64,000 nucleotides of DNA, from positions 806,001-870,000 of the forward strand of contig CBDEUB010000002.1 in assembly GCA_965243145.1 (NCBI GenBank), in the 5' to 3' direction. Each line of letters starts with the position of its first letter. The first letter of the stretch is position 1. The notes under the pieces were generated by a model. It ran no database searches, was not told where the DNA came from, and saw only the letters and a list, made by a program, of their open reading frames with translations. Source of the stretch: CBDBLK01 sp965243145 (GTDB taxonomy: Bacteria > Bdellovibrionota > Bacteriovoracia > Bacteriovoracales > Bacteriovoracaceae). Positions 35,463-44,041 of this stretch are shown piece by piece. The position numbers and the translations under genes are program-made.

Positions 35463-36146
35463 ATGGAAAACACTACGATTAGTTCGGGTTTGGCCCTTGT
35501 TTTCGGAGCGCTGCATGCACTGGAACCTGGCCATGGGAAGACTGCACTTTTAACCTATGTCGCCTCAGGAAAAAGAAGCTGGAAAGAAGGCGTTGTTATA
35601 TCCGTAACTTCCGCAGTAACACATTCATTGGCCATATTTTTTATTGCCTTTGCTTCCCATCTTTTATTGCATCACAGCATCAAGGATGCTGGAATGCTTC
35701 ACATTAGAAATATTCTCAGCGCTATCAGCGGTGCTCTCATTTGCGGCCTTGGCATTTGGACGATTTACAAGGGCCGAAAAAGAATCCCACGAGAACCTTG
35801 CCATGCTTATGCTAAGTACCAGGGCCACAAGGAAGAGACTCTTAGCAGAAGCAGCTTTTTAACCTCTGGAGTTTTAGGCATTGCAACTGGCATTATTCCT
35901 TGTCCCACGGCCATAGCGGCCTACCTCAGTGGAGTGTCTTCCGGCAATTCATTTTTGGGAATACAAAATGTTATCTGCTTTGCTTTTGGCATGTGTTTTT
36001 CTCTTATGGGGGCCATTATTTTTTGCAGTCTAAGTGGTAAAAAGCTGGTGCAAAAACTTAAAAACAAGGGGACTACCCTAAACTGGAGTTTCATCCAAGG
36101 GATACTCTTTATTGTTATAGGCCTGGCCACTGCTTTTTATCACTAA
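35463..36146 (+). CDS. RcnA/NicO-like metal efflux membrane protein
   Basis: A 227-residue membrane protein with six hydrophobic segments. The N-terminal GALHALEPGHGKTALLTY is the HxxxPGHGK motif of the RcnA/NiCoT-related exporters; THSLAIFF and GIIPCPTAIAAYL are the other characteristic blocks, and a hydrophilic loop with His follows segment 3. Start ATG 35463 with GGCAGGAG upstream. Divergent from the importer operon, so it probably handles excess zinc, nickel or cobalt. Confidence 0.8.
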   Translation: MENTTISSGLALVFGALHALEPGHGKTALLTYVASGKRSWKEGVVISVTSAVTHSLAIFFIAFASHLLLHHSIKDAGMLHIRNILSAISGALICGLGIWTIYKGRKRIPREPCHAYAKYQGHKEETLSRSSFLTSGVLGIATGIIPCPTAIAAYLSGVSSGNSFLGIQNVICFAFGMCFSLMGAIIFCSLSGKKLVQKLKNKGTTLNWSFIQGILFIVIGLATAFYH

Positions 36147-36238
36147 AGAATGGGCGGCAAGGCCAAAGTTGATAAAATGTTAGTAACCATTTATATTTTA
36201 TAATGGTTTATTACTGCCTACAGTATTTGTATAATTCA

Positions 36239-37072
36239 CTATTTTAATGTCCTCACCAAACGAAACCCGACATTGTCTTGCCGGTGCCCCACCGGAAAAC
36301 CGTGGTGGCGGTAGCTAAAGCGCAAATATTGGGCGTAGTTGGCCCAACTGCCGCCGAGGCCGACTTTATAAGTGCCGGGGCACTGGGTTTGCACCGGATT
36401 TTCCCCCGACGGCATCTCTTTGGCATAACAGTCCTGCACCCATTCCCACACATTGCCATGTACATCGTAGAGGCCCCACGGATTGGCCTCCTTTTTCCCC
36501 ACGGCATGGGTTCCCCTGTTGGACTTGCCCCAAAACCAGGCGTGTTTTTCCAAGTCGGCCGTTCCGTTGCCGTAATAGTAATGACTCTTGGTTCCCGCTC
36601 TGGCGGCGTACAACCACTCCGCTTCGGTGGGCAGGCGGTAGGTGTAGCGATCATTTTTCTGGCGGTTGAGTTTGGCCAAGAAATCCTGCACGGCATTCCA
36701 GTCCACCCACTCCACCGGATGATGGGGACAAAGTTCGACTTTCTCCACTACCCGATGCTCACCCCTGGGCCAAAAGGGAGTGAAACGCGAGCAACAAAGC
36801 TCGACCTTTTCAACCACTCGGTGCTCATCCGGACAGTGATACCGGCGTTTAAAAGAGGAGGGATTGGCCTTCATCACTTCAAAGTATTGCAGTTGGGTCA
36901 CCTCGGTCGTTTGCATTTCAAAACTTTGAGTCAACTTTACCAGGCGCGGGCGGCGGGTGCCCCCCACGGTCAATTCTCCAGCGGGAATGGGGACAAATTC
37001 CATCACAGCAGCGCAAACGAAATTGGTCAACAAAAACCCAAACCAGCAAACAGCACTTTTCACAAAATTCAC
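36239..37072 (-). CDS. Exported SUMF1/FGE-sulfatase domain protein with an internal repeat insert
   Basis: About 277 residues from GTG 37072 (AGGGGGG site): signal peptide to VCA, then a formylglycine-generating-enzyme-like domain with PIPAGELTVGG, RLPTEAEWLYAARAG, NPWGLYDVHGNVWEW and the final GGSWANYA / VGFRLVR. The domain probably binds rather than oxidises; no FGE active-site Cys pair is evident. Between NPSSFKRRY and PVEWVDW lies an insert of some 35 residues holding the same 11-residue motif EHRVVEKVELC twice, 22 residues apart. Divergent from the M16 peptidase pair. Confidence 0.78.
   Translation of the reverse strand: MNFVKSAVCWFGFLLTNFVCAAVMEFVPIPAGELTVGGTRRPRLVKLTQSFEMQTTEVTQLQYFEVMKANPSSFKRRYHCPDEHRVVEKVELCCSRFTPFWPRGEHRVVEKVELCPHHPVEWVDWNAVQDFLAKLNRQKNDRYTYRLPTEAEWLYAARAGTKSHYYYGNGTADLEKHAWFWGKSNRGTHAVGKKEANPWGLYDVHGNVWEWVQDCYAKEMPSGENPVQTQCPGTYKVGLGGSWANYAQYLRFSYRHHGFPVGHRQDNVGFRLVRTLK
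36728..36826 (-). repeat. Two 33-bp in-frame repeats encoding EHRVVEKVELC
   Basis: Copies at 36794-36826 and 36728-36760 in the SUMF1 gene. They differ at seven positions, all third codon positions and all synonymous (His, Arg, Val, Val, Glu, Lys, Glu codons), so the peptide is identical while the DNA has diverged by about 20 percent. Confidence 0.9.
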
Positions 37073-37153
37073 ACGCCCCCCCTTTCTTTTGAATTTTCCA
37101 AAGGTTATGCTTAATTTTTCAAGGCGCAAACCCGCAACGATGGGAGGGCCAAA

Positions 37154-38575
37154 GTGGGAATAAATAAAAAATACATTATCCTTGGCCTCGTCGCCCTCAC
37201 CCACCTGGCCTGTTCCCACTTGAGAAGAGGTATCGGCGGCGGTTCCCAGCAGCTATCCCTAGACGGGGGTGTGGCCCAAATCAACTTGCCGGTTCAAAAG
37301 TACACTCTGGACAATGGCCTGCGGGTGCTGGTCTACGAAAATCGCCAACTGCCCATCTTCACCTATTACACTTTTTTTGATGTGGGCGGACGCCACGAGG
37401 AAAAGGGCACTACCGGAGCGACCCACTTTTTGGAACACATGATGTTCAAGGGAACCGAGCGCTACGGGCCAGGGCAATTCGACAACGCCGTGGAGGGCAG
37501 CGGCGGCCACCTCAACGCCTACACCAGTTTTGACGAGACGGTTTATTACGAAGCCCTTCCCTCCTCCATGCTGGCGCAAATTGTGGACATGGAGGCGGAT
37601 CGCATGCAACACCTGTTGCTCGACCCCGCGGCCTTTGAATCCGAGCGCCAAGTGGTGCTGGAAGAGCGCAAAATGCGCTATGAAAACCGCGACCAGGGCC
37701 GCCTCTTCTTAAAGATGATGCAATCGGTGTTTACCAGGACTCCCTACGGCGGTTCGGTGATCGGTGAAATTGAGGACTTAATGGCCCTCTCCCCTCAAAT
37801 CCTGAACGACTTTTTCAAAAAGTTCTACACTCCCGACAACGCCATTATCGTGGTTGCCGGGGATGTGAAATCCAAAGAGGTGATCCGACTGGTGCGCCAA
37901 AAGTATGGCCACCTGAAATCTTCGAGCACCGTCATCAAGTCCTATAAAGCGAAAAAAAATGCGCCGGAAAATTACCGCCACCGGGCGCGCTTCAACGGCC
38001 GCCACATTAAGTTGTCCGGCAAGGCCCCCACTCCCATTTTTGTCATGGCCTATCCGGGAATGGCGGTGGGCACTCCCCAATCCTATGTCATGGATGTCCT
38101 GTCTTCCATGCTGGGGGACGGGAACAGTTCCTATCTGGCCCAACGGTTCGTGCGCGGGGCACGCCCGCGCCTGGCCAGCGTCTACGCCGCCAACTACACC
38201 TTGACCTACAACGGTGTTTTTTATGTGGGGGGAAAACTGCTCCCCGGAGTCAACTTGGAGAGCATTTTGCGCCGGATTCGTCAGGACTTGCGCCAGGCGT
38301 GCGGGAAAAATTTGAACCAAAGGGCCTTGCAAAAGACCAAAAACCAGTATCTGGTGGGGTATTTTGGCAGCATCCAAACCAACTCCGGCGTGGCCCACTT
38401 AGTGGGCAAATCCGAACGCCATTTTGACGACTTCTCCTATTACAAAAAAGAGTTGGCCATCTACAACACCATGGAATTGGAGCAAGTGCAGAGCACTTGC
38501 CGCGATCTGTTCTCCAGGCCTCCCATCACCTTGTCCATTTGGAACAAACACCCCGGGCCTAAAAAGAGGAGGTAA
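37154..38575 (+). CDS. M16 zinc peptidase, lipoprotein, catalytic member of a pair
   Basis: A 473-residue M16B peptidase. The lipobox LTHLACS makes it an envelope lipoprotein. Zinc site HFLEHMMF (HxxEH, near residue 96) with the distal Glu in the ALPSSMLAQIVDMEADRM/ERQVVLEER region. C-terminal M16 domain present. The start GTG at 37154 follows GGGAGGG. The AGGAGG site of the next gene overlaps its end. Such pairs work as heterodimers in processing or degrading peptides. Confidence 0.88.
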   Translation: MGINKKYIILGLVALTHLACSHLRRGIGGGSQQLSLDGGVAQINLPVQKYTLDNGLRVLVYENRQLPIFTYYTFFDVGGRHEEKGTTGATHFLEHMMFKGTERYGPGQFDNAVEGSGGHLNAYTSFDETVYYEALPSSMLAQIVDMEADRMQHLLLDPAAFESERQVVLEERKMRYENRDQGRLFLKMMQSVFTRTPYGGSVIGEIEDLMALSPQILNDFFKKFYTPDNAIIVVAGDVKSKEVIRLVRQKYGHLKSSSTVIKSYKAKKNAPENYRHRARFNGRHIKLSGKAPTPIFVMAYPGMAVGTPQSYVMDVLSSMLGDGNSSYLAQRFVRGARPRLASVYAANYTLTYNGVFYVGGKLLPGVNLESILRRIRQDLRQACGKNLNQRALQKTKNQYLVGYFGSIQTNSGVAHLVGKSERHFDDFSYYKKELAIYNTMELEQVQSTCRDLFSRPPITLSIWNKHPGPKKRR

Positions 38576-38579
38576 AACG

Positions 38580-39950
38580 GTGAAGACTTTGAAGATCATC
38601 AGTCTGGCGGCGTGGGCCGCCTTGAATATATCCACTAACGCCTTTGATGAAGGCCGCATCGAGCGCTTTCAATGGGAAAATTTAGAAGTGGTCTATATTG
38701 AAGATGTGCGCTTTCCCACTTACCGGGTGAGTTTTTACTTTGCCGACGGTGCCCTCTCCGACGGTGCGGTCAAAGGGGAAACCCAGACCGCCTTTGACCT
38801 CTTGAAATCGGGAACCCGGCGCTATTCCCAACGGGACATTGCCGACAATTTGGAATTTTTTGGTGTCTCCACCAGTGCCAACACCAACCACGAATACAGC
38901 GTCTACAGTTTTTCGGGCCTGGCCAAAGATGTGGTTCCCACTACCAAAAAGATTTGCCACCTCTTTGTGGATGCCACCTACCCCAAGGTGGAATTGGACA
39001 AGCACAAGAAAAAAGTGGCCACTGGCCTGCAATCCCTGATCAATAATCCCGCGGCCCTGGCCAACCGGGCCTTCCGCCAAATTGCCTTGCAAAACTCTCC
39101 CTATGGCCATCCAGTGGGGGGCAAAATGGCCCATGTCAGGAGGTTGCGCCGGAGGGCCTTGCAATCCAAGCTGGCGTATTTTAATGGCCAGGTGAAAAAG
39201 CGGATTTACCTGTCTGGCCCCCGCCAACTTCTGAGCATCAAAGATGTAATTTTAAACGAGTGCGGTTGGCGCGGGAATGCCAGCTTTGTCCGGCCGATGC
39301 CCAAAGTGGCCAAGGCCACAACTGCTAACAAAATCGTCCTGGTCACCATCCCCAAGGCCAACCAGGCCCAAGTGCGGGCCGGCCGCTGGCTCCGTCCGGG
39401 AGAGTTTGATCACTACGAACTTTTGAGTTTGAGTTCCAAATTTTTGGGCGGGGGTTTTGGCTCCCGGCTCTTTCAGGAATTGAGAGTCAAGCGCGGACTC
39501 ACCTACGGGGCCTATTCCTCCATCGGCATCCAGAAGGGTTACGGGGTGGCGATGATGCAAACTTCCACCAAAAATGAAAGCGTCGGCGAAGTTTTGGATG
39601 TTATCCAAAGCACGGTACAAAATGTGGCCCGCGGGCAGTTTGCCAGCAATGATCTTGGCCGCTCCAAGGGCAACCTGGCGGGGGGTTATCCCTTCCAGTT
39701 TGAACGGGTTTCCGCCTTCTTGGGCCAACTCATCTTTTTGGATCACACTGGCCGATCTTTTAGCGAGTTTCAAAAATACCCCGAACGGGTCAAGGCCATC
39801 AAATCTTCTGCGGTGGCGCAAAGTGTGAAGTCCATTTTTGAAGCAGGCCAAACCGTCGTAGTGTTGGGCAGTCGGGAACTTTTAAAACAACTGCAAAGTG
39901 CTGGCAGCGGCAAGAAAGTTCGGGCCATAGACTATAAAAAATTTCTGTAA
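38580..39950 (+). CDS. M16 family protein, non-catalytic partner
   Basis: About 456 residues from GTG 38580 behind AGGAGG, with an N-terminal signal peptide ending near ISTNA. M16 fold recognisable in the C-terminal half (GSRLFQELRVKRGLTYGAYSS), but the HxxEH zinc motif is missing: the equivalent region reads TAFDLLKSGTRRYS. This is the usual catalytic plus inactive arrangement of bacterial M16B pairs. Its TAA stop lies within a fragment of the dispersed palindromic element. Confidence 0.86.
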   Translation: MKTLKIISLAAWAALNISTNAFDEGRIERFQWENLEVVYIEDVRFPTYRVSFYFADGALSDGAVKGETQTAFDLLKSGTRRYSQRDIADNLEFFGVSTSANTNHEYSVYSFSGLAKDVVPTTKKICHLFVDATYPKVELDKHKKKVATGLQSLINNPAALANRAFRQIALQNSPYGHPVGGKMAHVRRLRRRALQSKLAYFNGQVKKRIYLSGPRQLLSIKDVILNECGWRGNASFVRPMPKVAKATTANKIVLVTIPKANQAQVRAGRWLRPGEFDHYELLSLSSKFLGGGFGSRLFQELRVKRGLTYGAYSSIGIQKGYGVAMMQTSTKNESVGEVLDVIQSTVQNVARGQFASNDLGRSKGNLAGGYPFQFERVSAFLGQLIFLDHTGRSFSEFQKYPERVKAIKSSAVAQSVKSIFEAGQTVVVLGSRELLKQLQSAGSGKKVRAIDYKKFL

Positions 39951-39962
39951 CTGCTCACACTT
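39947..39962. repeat. Terminal fragment of the dispersed palindromic element
   Basis: GTAACTGCTCACACTT is identical to the first 16 bases of the full element at 63277. It lies exactly in the convergent junction and contains the stop codon of the M16 gene; the stop codon of the bactofilin gene overlaps its other edge. The rest of the element is absent. Confidence 0.7.
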
Positions 39963-40308
39963 AGTGCTCGGCCTGGCCAGAAATATTGGCCACCGCCCCC
40001 GGATGCACCACCAAGTCTTGAGAGTGCAATTCAATTTCCACTTCTCCCGAGGGAAAAATAGTCACCTTGCCGGATGAATTGATTTTGCCTTTGACTCTGC
40101 CAAAAATCTCCAGGTCGTGACATTCCAAATTACCCTCCACCGACCCGGTTTGATCAATGGTCAGGGTTTTTTCCCCGTCCATAACCACATTGCCCTCCAA
40201 GTGGCAGGCCAAGTGGGTGCTCCCCTGCAAACAAATTTCCCCTTTAAAGCGGGAACCCTTGCCCAAAAAGCAGTATTCTTGTTCGCGGATGTCGATCAAT
40301 TCACCCAT
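39961..40308 (-). CDS. Bactofilin
   Basis: A 115-residue polymer-forming cytoskeletal protein (DUF583/bactofilin): after a short N-terminus, repeated beta-helix turns such as SRFKGEICLQGSTHLACHLEG, TGSVEGNLECHDLEIFGRVKG and ITSSG-like KINSSGKVTIFPSGEVE. Third of a three-gene morphogenesis cluster with an L,D-transpeptidase and a membrane coiled-coil protein. Expected to scaffold local peptidoglycan remodelling and cell shape. Confidence 0.88.
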   Translation of the reverse strand: MGELIDIREQEYCFLGKGSRFKGEICLQGSTHLACHLEGNVVMDGEKTLTIDQTGSVEGNLECHDLEIFGRVKGKINSSGKVTIFPSGEVEIELHSQDLVVHPGAVANISGQAEH

Positions 40309-40321
40309 TGCTGGCCCCCCC

Positions 40322-41047
40322 CTAGCGCAGTTGATGAGTGGAAAGCTGATCCAAAATCAGATCGCCGGCCTGGTTAAAAATCAGCATTTTTAAGGCCACC
40401 CGTTCAGCGGCCACAGAGGGAAAGGAAGCGGTGACTGGCCGAAACCTGCGAGTGGCAAAAAACTCCCCATCGGAAAATTGAATGTGTATGGTTTGGGCAT
40501 CCAGCGCCTTGTGTGGCCAAACGCCAATCTGGCCAGGGGCGTGCAAGAGCACGAAAACGAACCCCTCAATGCGCCTGGAATCTTCCCCTTCTTGAGTCAA
40601 ATTGACGATGTTAAATCCCACTTCCAGAGTTTGGCCAGATGCACGCAGTTCAATTTCCTCCACAGCGAGAGTGGCGGGAGAAATGTTGGCCAAGTTTTGC
40701 CGATTGGCACTGGGTTTGAAAAGTTGGAGAGAGGCCAACGGGGAAGAACCCACACTGGTGTTGAGTTTTTCGACGATCTGGTTTTTTTCTCGCTCCAAAA
40801 CCTGCAATTTCTGGGCCAGTTCCGCGCGCTCAAGTTCCAGTTTGTCGGATGTCCCACCAGGCGCTTGTTGCAACATAAAGTTTTGCATTTGTTTGAAGTA
40901 GGCCCCCATCAGAGTGGTGCTCAGGGCGCACACCAAGGCCACGCTGGGAAGGCCAAAAACCAGGAAGCGAAATAGGCCCTTTTTAATTTCAAAATAGCGC
41001 GGCGGTTTGCCAGGCCCGTAGACGATAAAAGATAGCTTCGACTTCAC
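40322..41047 (-). CDS. Membrane-anchored coiled-coil protein of the bactofilin cluster
   Basis: A 241-residue protein: about 25 cytoplasmic residues, one membrane segment (FLVFGLPSVALVCALSTTLMG), a coiled coil around residues 65-98 (LELERAELAQKLQVLEREKN), then a periplasmic beta-rich domain. The N-terminal layout is like that of membrane-bound M23 peptidases but no peptidase domain is present. Its ATG overlaps the stop of the transpeptidase gene by 4 bases and the bactofilin gene follows 13 bases later. It probably links the bactofilin polymer to periplasmic wall enzymes. Confidence 0.62.
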   Translation of the reverse strand: MKSKLSFIVYGPGKPPRYFEIKKGLFRFLVFGLPSVALVCALSTTLMGAYFKQMQNFMLQQAPGGTSDKLELERAELAQKLQVLEREKNQIVEKLNTSVGSSPLASLQLFKPSANRQNLANISPATLAVEEIELRASGQTLEVGFNIVNLTQEGEDSRRIEGFVFVLLHAPGQIGVWPHKALDAQTIHIQFSDGEFFATRRFRPVTASFPSVAAERVALKMLIFNQAGDLILDQLSTHQLR

Positions 41048-42138
41048 TGCTTGCCGCCACTTTCCTTGGCATCCCTGGCCCCCCGACTGATCAGGACATC
41101 ACCTAAAATCTCGCCGGGGTTGGTGGTTTTAAAAAATCTCATGGACGGCCGAAAGGCCAGATCAAACCCCCGCCCCGAGGACACGCCCGATTTGCTCCAA
41201 ATTTCCGCCACGATTTTCCAATTGTAGGATCGATCCCTTTTGAGATAGAGGGCCTTTTTCCCCACATCCTGAATCGTCCGCGAAGTGTAGTGTTGCCGAA
41301 AAGTGGCGACGATATAGTCGTCGTATTGAAGCAAACCGAGGGAGTCGATGCTGATTTGGGGAGTCCCTGGCCCCCGAAAGACCGCCTTTTTGTAGGATTT
41401 AAAACCACTGAGGTCGCCCCGCAGACGGTCGCGGAACTGGCGGTGGTAAAAGCTGGTGTAGCGGGCAAAGTCTTCGGCCTTCCAGGCCTCCACCCAGTCG
41501 CCAATGGCCTTTTGAATCCGTTGGCGCTTTTGCTTCCACGCCCGTTGGTTGAGCCAGGCCAATTCGTGAACCACCACGATGGGGGTGCGATTGAGTTCGA
41601 TATACCTGGCGGCGTCGATGAGGTGGGTGTTGGCGATGACGATGCAACCCCGGCTCTCCAGGCCCATTTCGATGCGGGCCTCGTCGTTGGTGGAGTGCAA
41701 CCAAATGCCCCCGCCGGTTTTCCCCTGGCGGCGATCCACCGGGTTGGGGTAGTTGAGCACAAAGGCCCCGGCCCCGTAAATTTCCCCCTCTTTCCCGTAG
41801 CGCTTCATCAAGGCCTGGTGAGCGATAAAATCCTGGAGGACATAGATCCCCTCGGGAGTGCGGTGATCCCCCTGCACGATTTTGTCCCCCAATTTTTTTC
41901 CCGTGGCCATGGGATAAGTCTTGACCAGTTCGGGCATCCCCTCCCGGTTGCGGAATAAATAAAGTCTGTGAGTCGATTTTTCCGCCACGATCACATGGTG
42001 GGAAAAAAAACCGTCCAATTTAATCAGGGGGCGGGGGTAGTGGCCAGCAGGCATTTCCGGCAAGGCGCTCCCCACTGGCCACAAGTACAACAGGGGCCAA
42101 AATTTGGGCAATTTTTGTAGGAGAAACTTCAATCCCAT
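41044..42138 (-). CDS. L,D-transpeptidase (YkuD) with C-terminal SnoaL/NTF2-like domain
   Basis: A 364-residue exported enzyme. The YkuD domain has GGGIWLHSTND and the catalytic MGLESRGCIVIAN (SRGC Cys), preceded by GDHRTPEGIYVL. A C-terminal region (about 215-350, AWKAEDFARYTSFYH to SYNWKIVAEIW) resembles the NTF2-like domain found in shape-determining L,D-transpeptidases and Cds6-type regulators. It acts on peptidoglycan cross-links or attached substrates. Heads the bactofilin cluster. Confidence 0.88.
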   Translation of the reverse strand: MGLKFLLQKLPKFWPLLYLWPVGSALPEMPAGHYPRPLIKLDGFFSHHVIVAEKSTHRLYLFRNREGMPELVKTYPMATGKKLGDKIVQGDHRTPEGIYVLQDFIAHQALMKRYGKEGEIYGAGAFVLNYPNPVDRRQGKTGGGIWLHSTNDEARIEMGLESRGCIVIANTHLIDAARYIELNRTPIVVVHELAWLNQRAWKQKRQRIQKAIGDWVEAWKAEDFARYTSFYHRQFRDRLRGDLSGFKSYKKAVFRGPGTPQISIDSLGLLQYDDYIVATFRQHYTSRTIQDVGKKALYLKRDRSYNWKIVAEIWSKSGVSSGRGFDLAFRPSMRFFKTTNPGEILGDVLISRGARDAKESGGKQ

Positions 42139-42282
42139 ATTCGGGGTGCCCCTCTCAAATTGTGCTCTTATAGGCCATTCTAAGGCCTCTCAGGCCATGG
42201 CGCAATAAAACCCGTTTAATTTTTGGGCCAGTCGAGAAAACTATTTTAGACGATAAAAACCAAATGTGCTACACCGTAAGGT

Positions 42283-43224
42283 ATGTATGTGCCACCCTCC
42301 CCTCCTTCGACTGGCCCTCGCCCTGCATGGCTTAAAGTTAAGGCCCCTTCAGGCCCCACCTACCATCGCCTGCGCCACATGCTGAAAAATCTGGGCCTGG
42401 CCACCGTCTGCCAGGAGGCCCTGTGCCCCAATATCGAAGAGTGTTGGGGCGGGGGAACCGCCACTTTTATGCTGATGGGCGACACCTGCACCCGCGCCTG
42501 CCGCTTCTGCGCGGTCAAGACCGGCAACCCCCAGGGGGCCTTGGACGGGGGCGAACCGGAAAAAGTCGCCCGCGCCATCCGGCAGATGAAGCTCCACTAT
42601 GCAGTGTTGACCTCGGTTGACCGCGACGATTTGGAGGATTTCGGTGCTGGACACTTCGCCCGCACCATCACTACCATCAAGGCCCACAACCCGGGCCTCT
42701 TGGTGGAGTGTCTCACCCCCGATTTCAACGCTTGTCCCCGGGCAATCCAAACCGTTTTGGCCCCACGGCCCGATGTCTTTGCCCACAATCTGGAGACGGT
42801 GGAAAGACTCACCCCCCGCGTCCGCGACCGGCGCAGCAGCTACCGGCAAAGCCTCAAAGTCCTGGAACTGGTCAAAGGGGAGCGCCCCCGCCAATACACC
42901 AAAACCTCCCTGATGTTGGGCCTCGGAGAGCGGCCGGAGGAAATCCGCCAAACCCTTCGGGACTTGCGCAATGTAGGTTGCGACATAGTGACCTTTGGCC
43001 AGTATTTGGCCCCCACCGCCCGCCACAAAAAACACCTTCCCGTGGCCGAATACATCCACCCCGACACTTTTAAAGAGTGGCGGGATGTGTGCTATCAAAT
43101 GGGTTTTCTCTACAGTGCGGCCGGCCCCCTGGTGAGGAGCAGCTACCGCGCCGGAGAACATTTCATGCGCGGAGTGATCGAATGTGAACAGCGCCAAGCG
43201 GCCTGTGGCCAAGATTCAAATTGA
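42283..43224 (+). CDS. lipA: Lipoyl synthase
   Basis: Radical-SAM enzyme that inserts two sulfurs into octanoyl-protein; 313 residues. The auxiliary cluster cysteines appear in CQEALCPNIEECWGGG; the radical SAM cluster in DTCTRACRFCAV; the C-terminal conserved Ser in VRSSYRAGEH. The start may be ATG 42283 or GTG 42289; an AAGG run fits the latter better. It overlaps lipB by 41 bases. Confidence 0.96.
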   Translation: MYVPPSPPSTGPRPAWLKVKAPSGPTYHRLRHMLKNLGLATVCQEALCPNIEECWGGGTATFMLMGDTCTRACRFCAVKTGNPQGALDGGEPEKVARAIRQMKLHYAVLTSVDRDDLEDFGAGHFARTITTIKAHNPGLLVECLTPDFNACPRAIQTVLAPRPDVFAHNLETVERLTPRVRDRRSSYRQSLKVLELVKGERPRQYTKTSLMLGLGERPEEIRQTLRDLRNVGCDIVTFGQYLAPTARHKKHLPVAEYIHPDTFKEWRDVCYQMGFLYSAAGPLVRSSYRAGEHFMRGVIECEQRQAACGQDSN

Positions 43225-43819
43225 ACACTGGGGAGAAATCCCCTATCGCGAGGCCTGGGAGCGGCAAAAAGAGAGGCCCGAACAATCCTTGCGCGGAGAG
43301 GCCAACGACACACTGATAATCTGCTCCCACCCCCCGGTGGTGACACTGGGGAAAAAAGCTGTCCCCGAAGACTTGCGGGGGTGGAAGGGGGCCGTCTACC
43401 GCGTCGAGCGCGGGGGCAGGGCGACCTACCATGGCCCTGGCCAAGTGGTGGCCTACCCCATCATCAACTTGCGCCGGCGGGGGTACAATTTGTCTGGCCT
43501 GTTGGAGGCGTTGGAGGATGCCGTGATCGAGTCTCTGCTCCACTATGGCCTCAAGGCCTGTGCTCAGCGGCCAACCGGCGTCTGGGTGGGGGAGCAAAAA
43601 GTTGCCTCCATCGGACTGGCGGTCAAACGCTGGGTGAGTTATCACGGCCTGGCCCTAAACCTCTACCGCGACCCCCTGGCCTTCCAGGGCATCTCCCCCT
43701 GTGGCCAAGGCCCTTCCTGCATGGTTTCGGTGGAAGAATTGCTGAACCGGAAAATCCCGCGACGGGAATTTGAAGAGCGCTTGGCCTTTCACCTGGTGTG
43801 CGGGATTGAGGCGCTCTAG
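43184..43819 (+). CDS. lipB: Octanoyl-[ACP]:protein octanoyltransferase
   Basis: A 211-residue transferase that supplies octanoyl groups for LipA. RGGRATYHGPGQVVAYP, the lysine block KVASIGLAVKRWVSYHG and the catalytic Cys in GISPCG are all present. The start GTG 43184 lies inside lipA, implying coupled translation; the two form a lipoate synthesis operon. Confidence 0.95.
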   Translation: MNSAKRPVAKIQIEHWGEIPYREAWERQKERPEQSLRGEANDTLIICSHPPVVTLGKKAVPEDLRGWKGAVYRVERGGRATYHGPGQVVAYPIINLRRRGYNLSGLLEALEDAVIESLLHYGLKACAQRPTGVWVGEQKVASIGLAVKRWVSYHGLALNLYRDPLAFQGISPCGQGPSCMVSVEELLNRKIPRREFEERLAFHLVCGIEAL

Positions 43820-43827
43820 GGCCCATC

Positions 43828-43955
43828 GTAAGTGCTCACACTTCACGCCATCTTGTGACTCAGCTTCACCGTCACTCCTTGCGGCGTGCTCCGAGCACGC
43901 CTCAGTCGCTCCGTCTCGCTTCATCCCAATCTGACGCAAATTGTGAGCACTTACC
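43828..43955. repeat. Dispersed palindromic element, short form (module A only)
   Basis: A 128-bp intergenic element with perfect 13-bp terminal inverted repeats GTAAGTGCTCACA / TGTGAGCACTTAC and an internal hairpin GCGTGCTC / GAGCACGC. It lacks the 75-bp module found in three other copies. On the minus strand the frame used by the coding copies is open throughout. A second terminus-like sequence, TGTGAGCAATTAC, occurs 28 bases further on (43984-43996), and the bases between resemble those after the 63-kb copy, so the mobile unit may be longer than the palindrome. The 220-base gap holds nothing else apart from the promoter of the next gene. Confidence 0.88.
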
Positions 43956-44005
43956 TTGCCTTTATCGTGGTTTTTCTTTGGGGTGTGAGCAATTACGGCC
44001 CATCA

Positions 44006-44034
44006 TTGACAAATTTGTAAATTGGAAGTAGAGT
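44006..44034 (+). promoter_or_regulatory. Promoter of the AAA_14 gene, probably leaderless
   Basis: Perfect -35 TTGACA (44006-44011), 17-base spacer, -10 TAGAGT (44029-44034). The ATG at 44042 begins 7 bases after the -10 box with no ribosome site between. Confidence 0.55.
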
Positions 44035-44041
44035 TTCCAAT

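Noticed and set aside
36239..37072. SUMF1/C-type-lectin-like protein as target of a diversity-generating retroelement
   Set aside because: No reverse transcriptase, template repeat or adenine-specific variable region is visible nearby; the internal repeat differs by synonymous changes only, the opposite of DGR mutagenesis.
43655..43939. Minus-strand open frame covering the palindromic element after lipB as a gene
   Set aside because: It is antisense to the lipB 3' end, has no ribosome site, and its openness is explained by the coding frame of the element.
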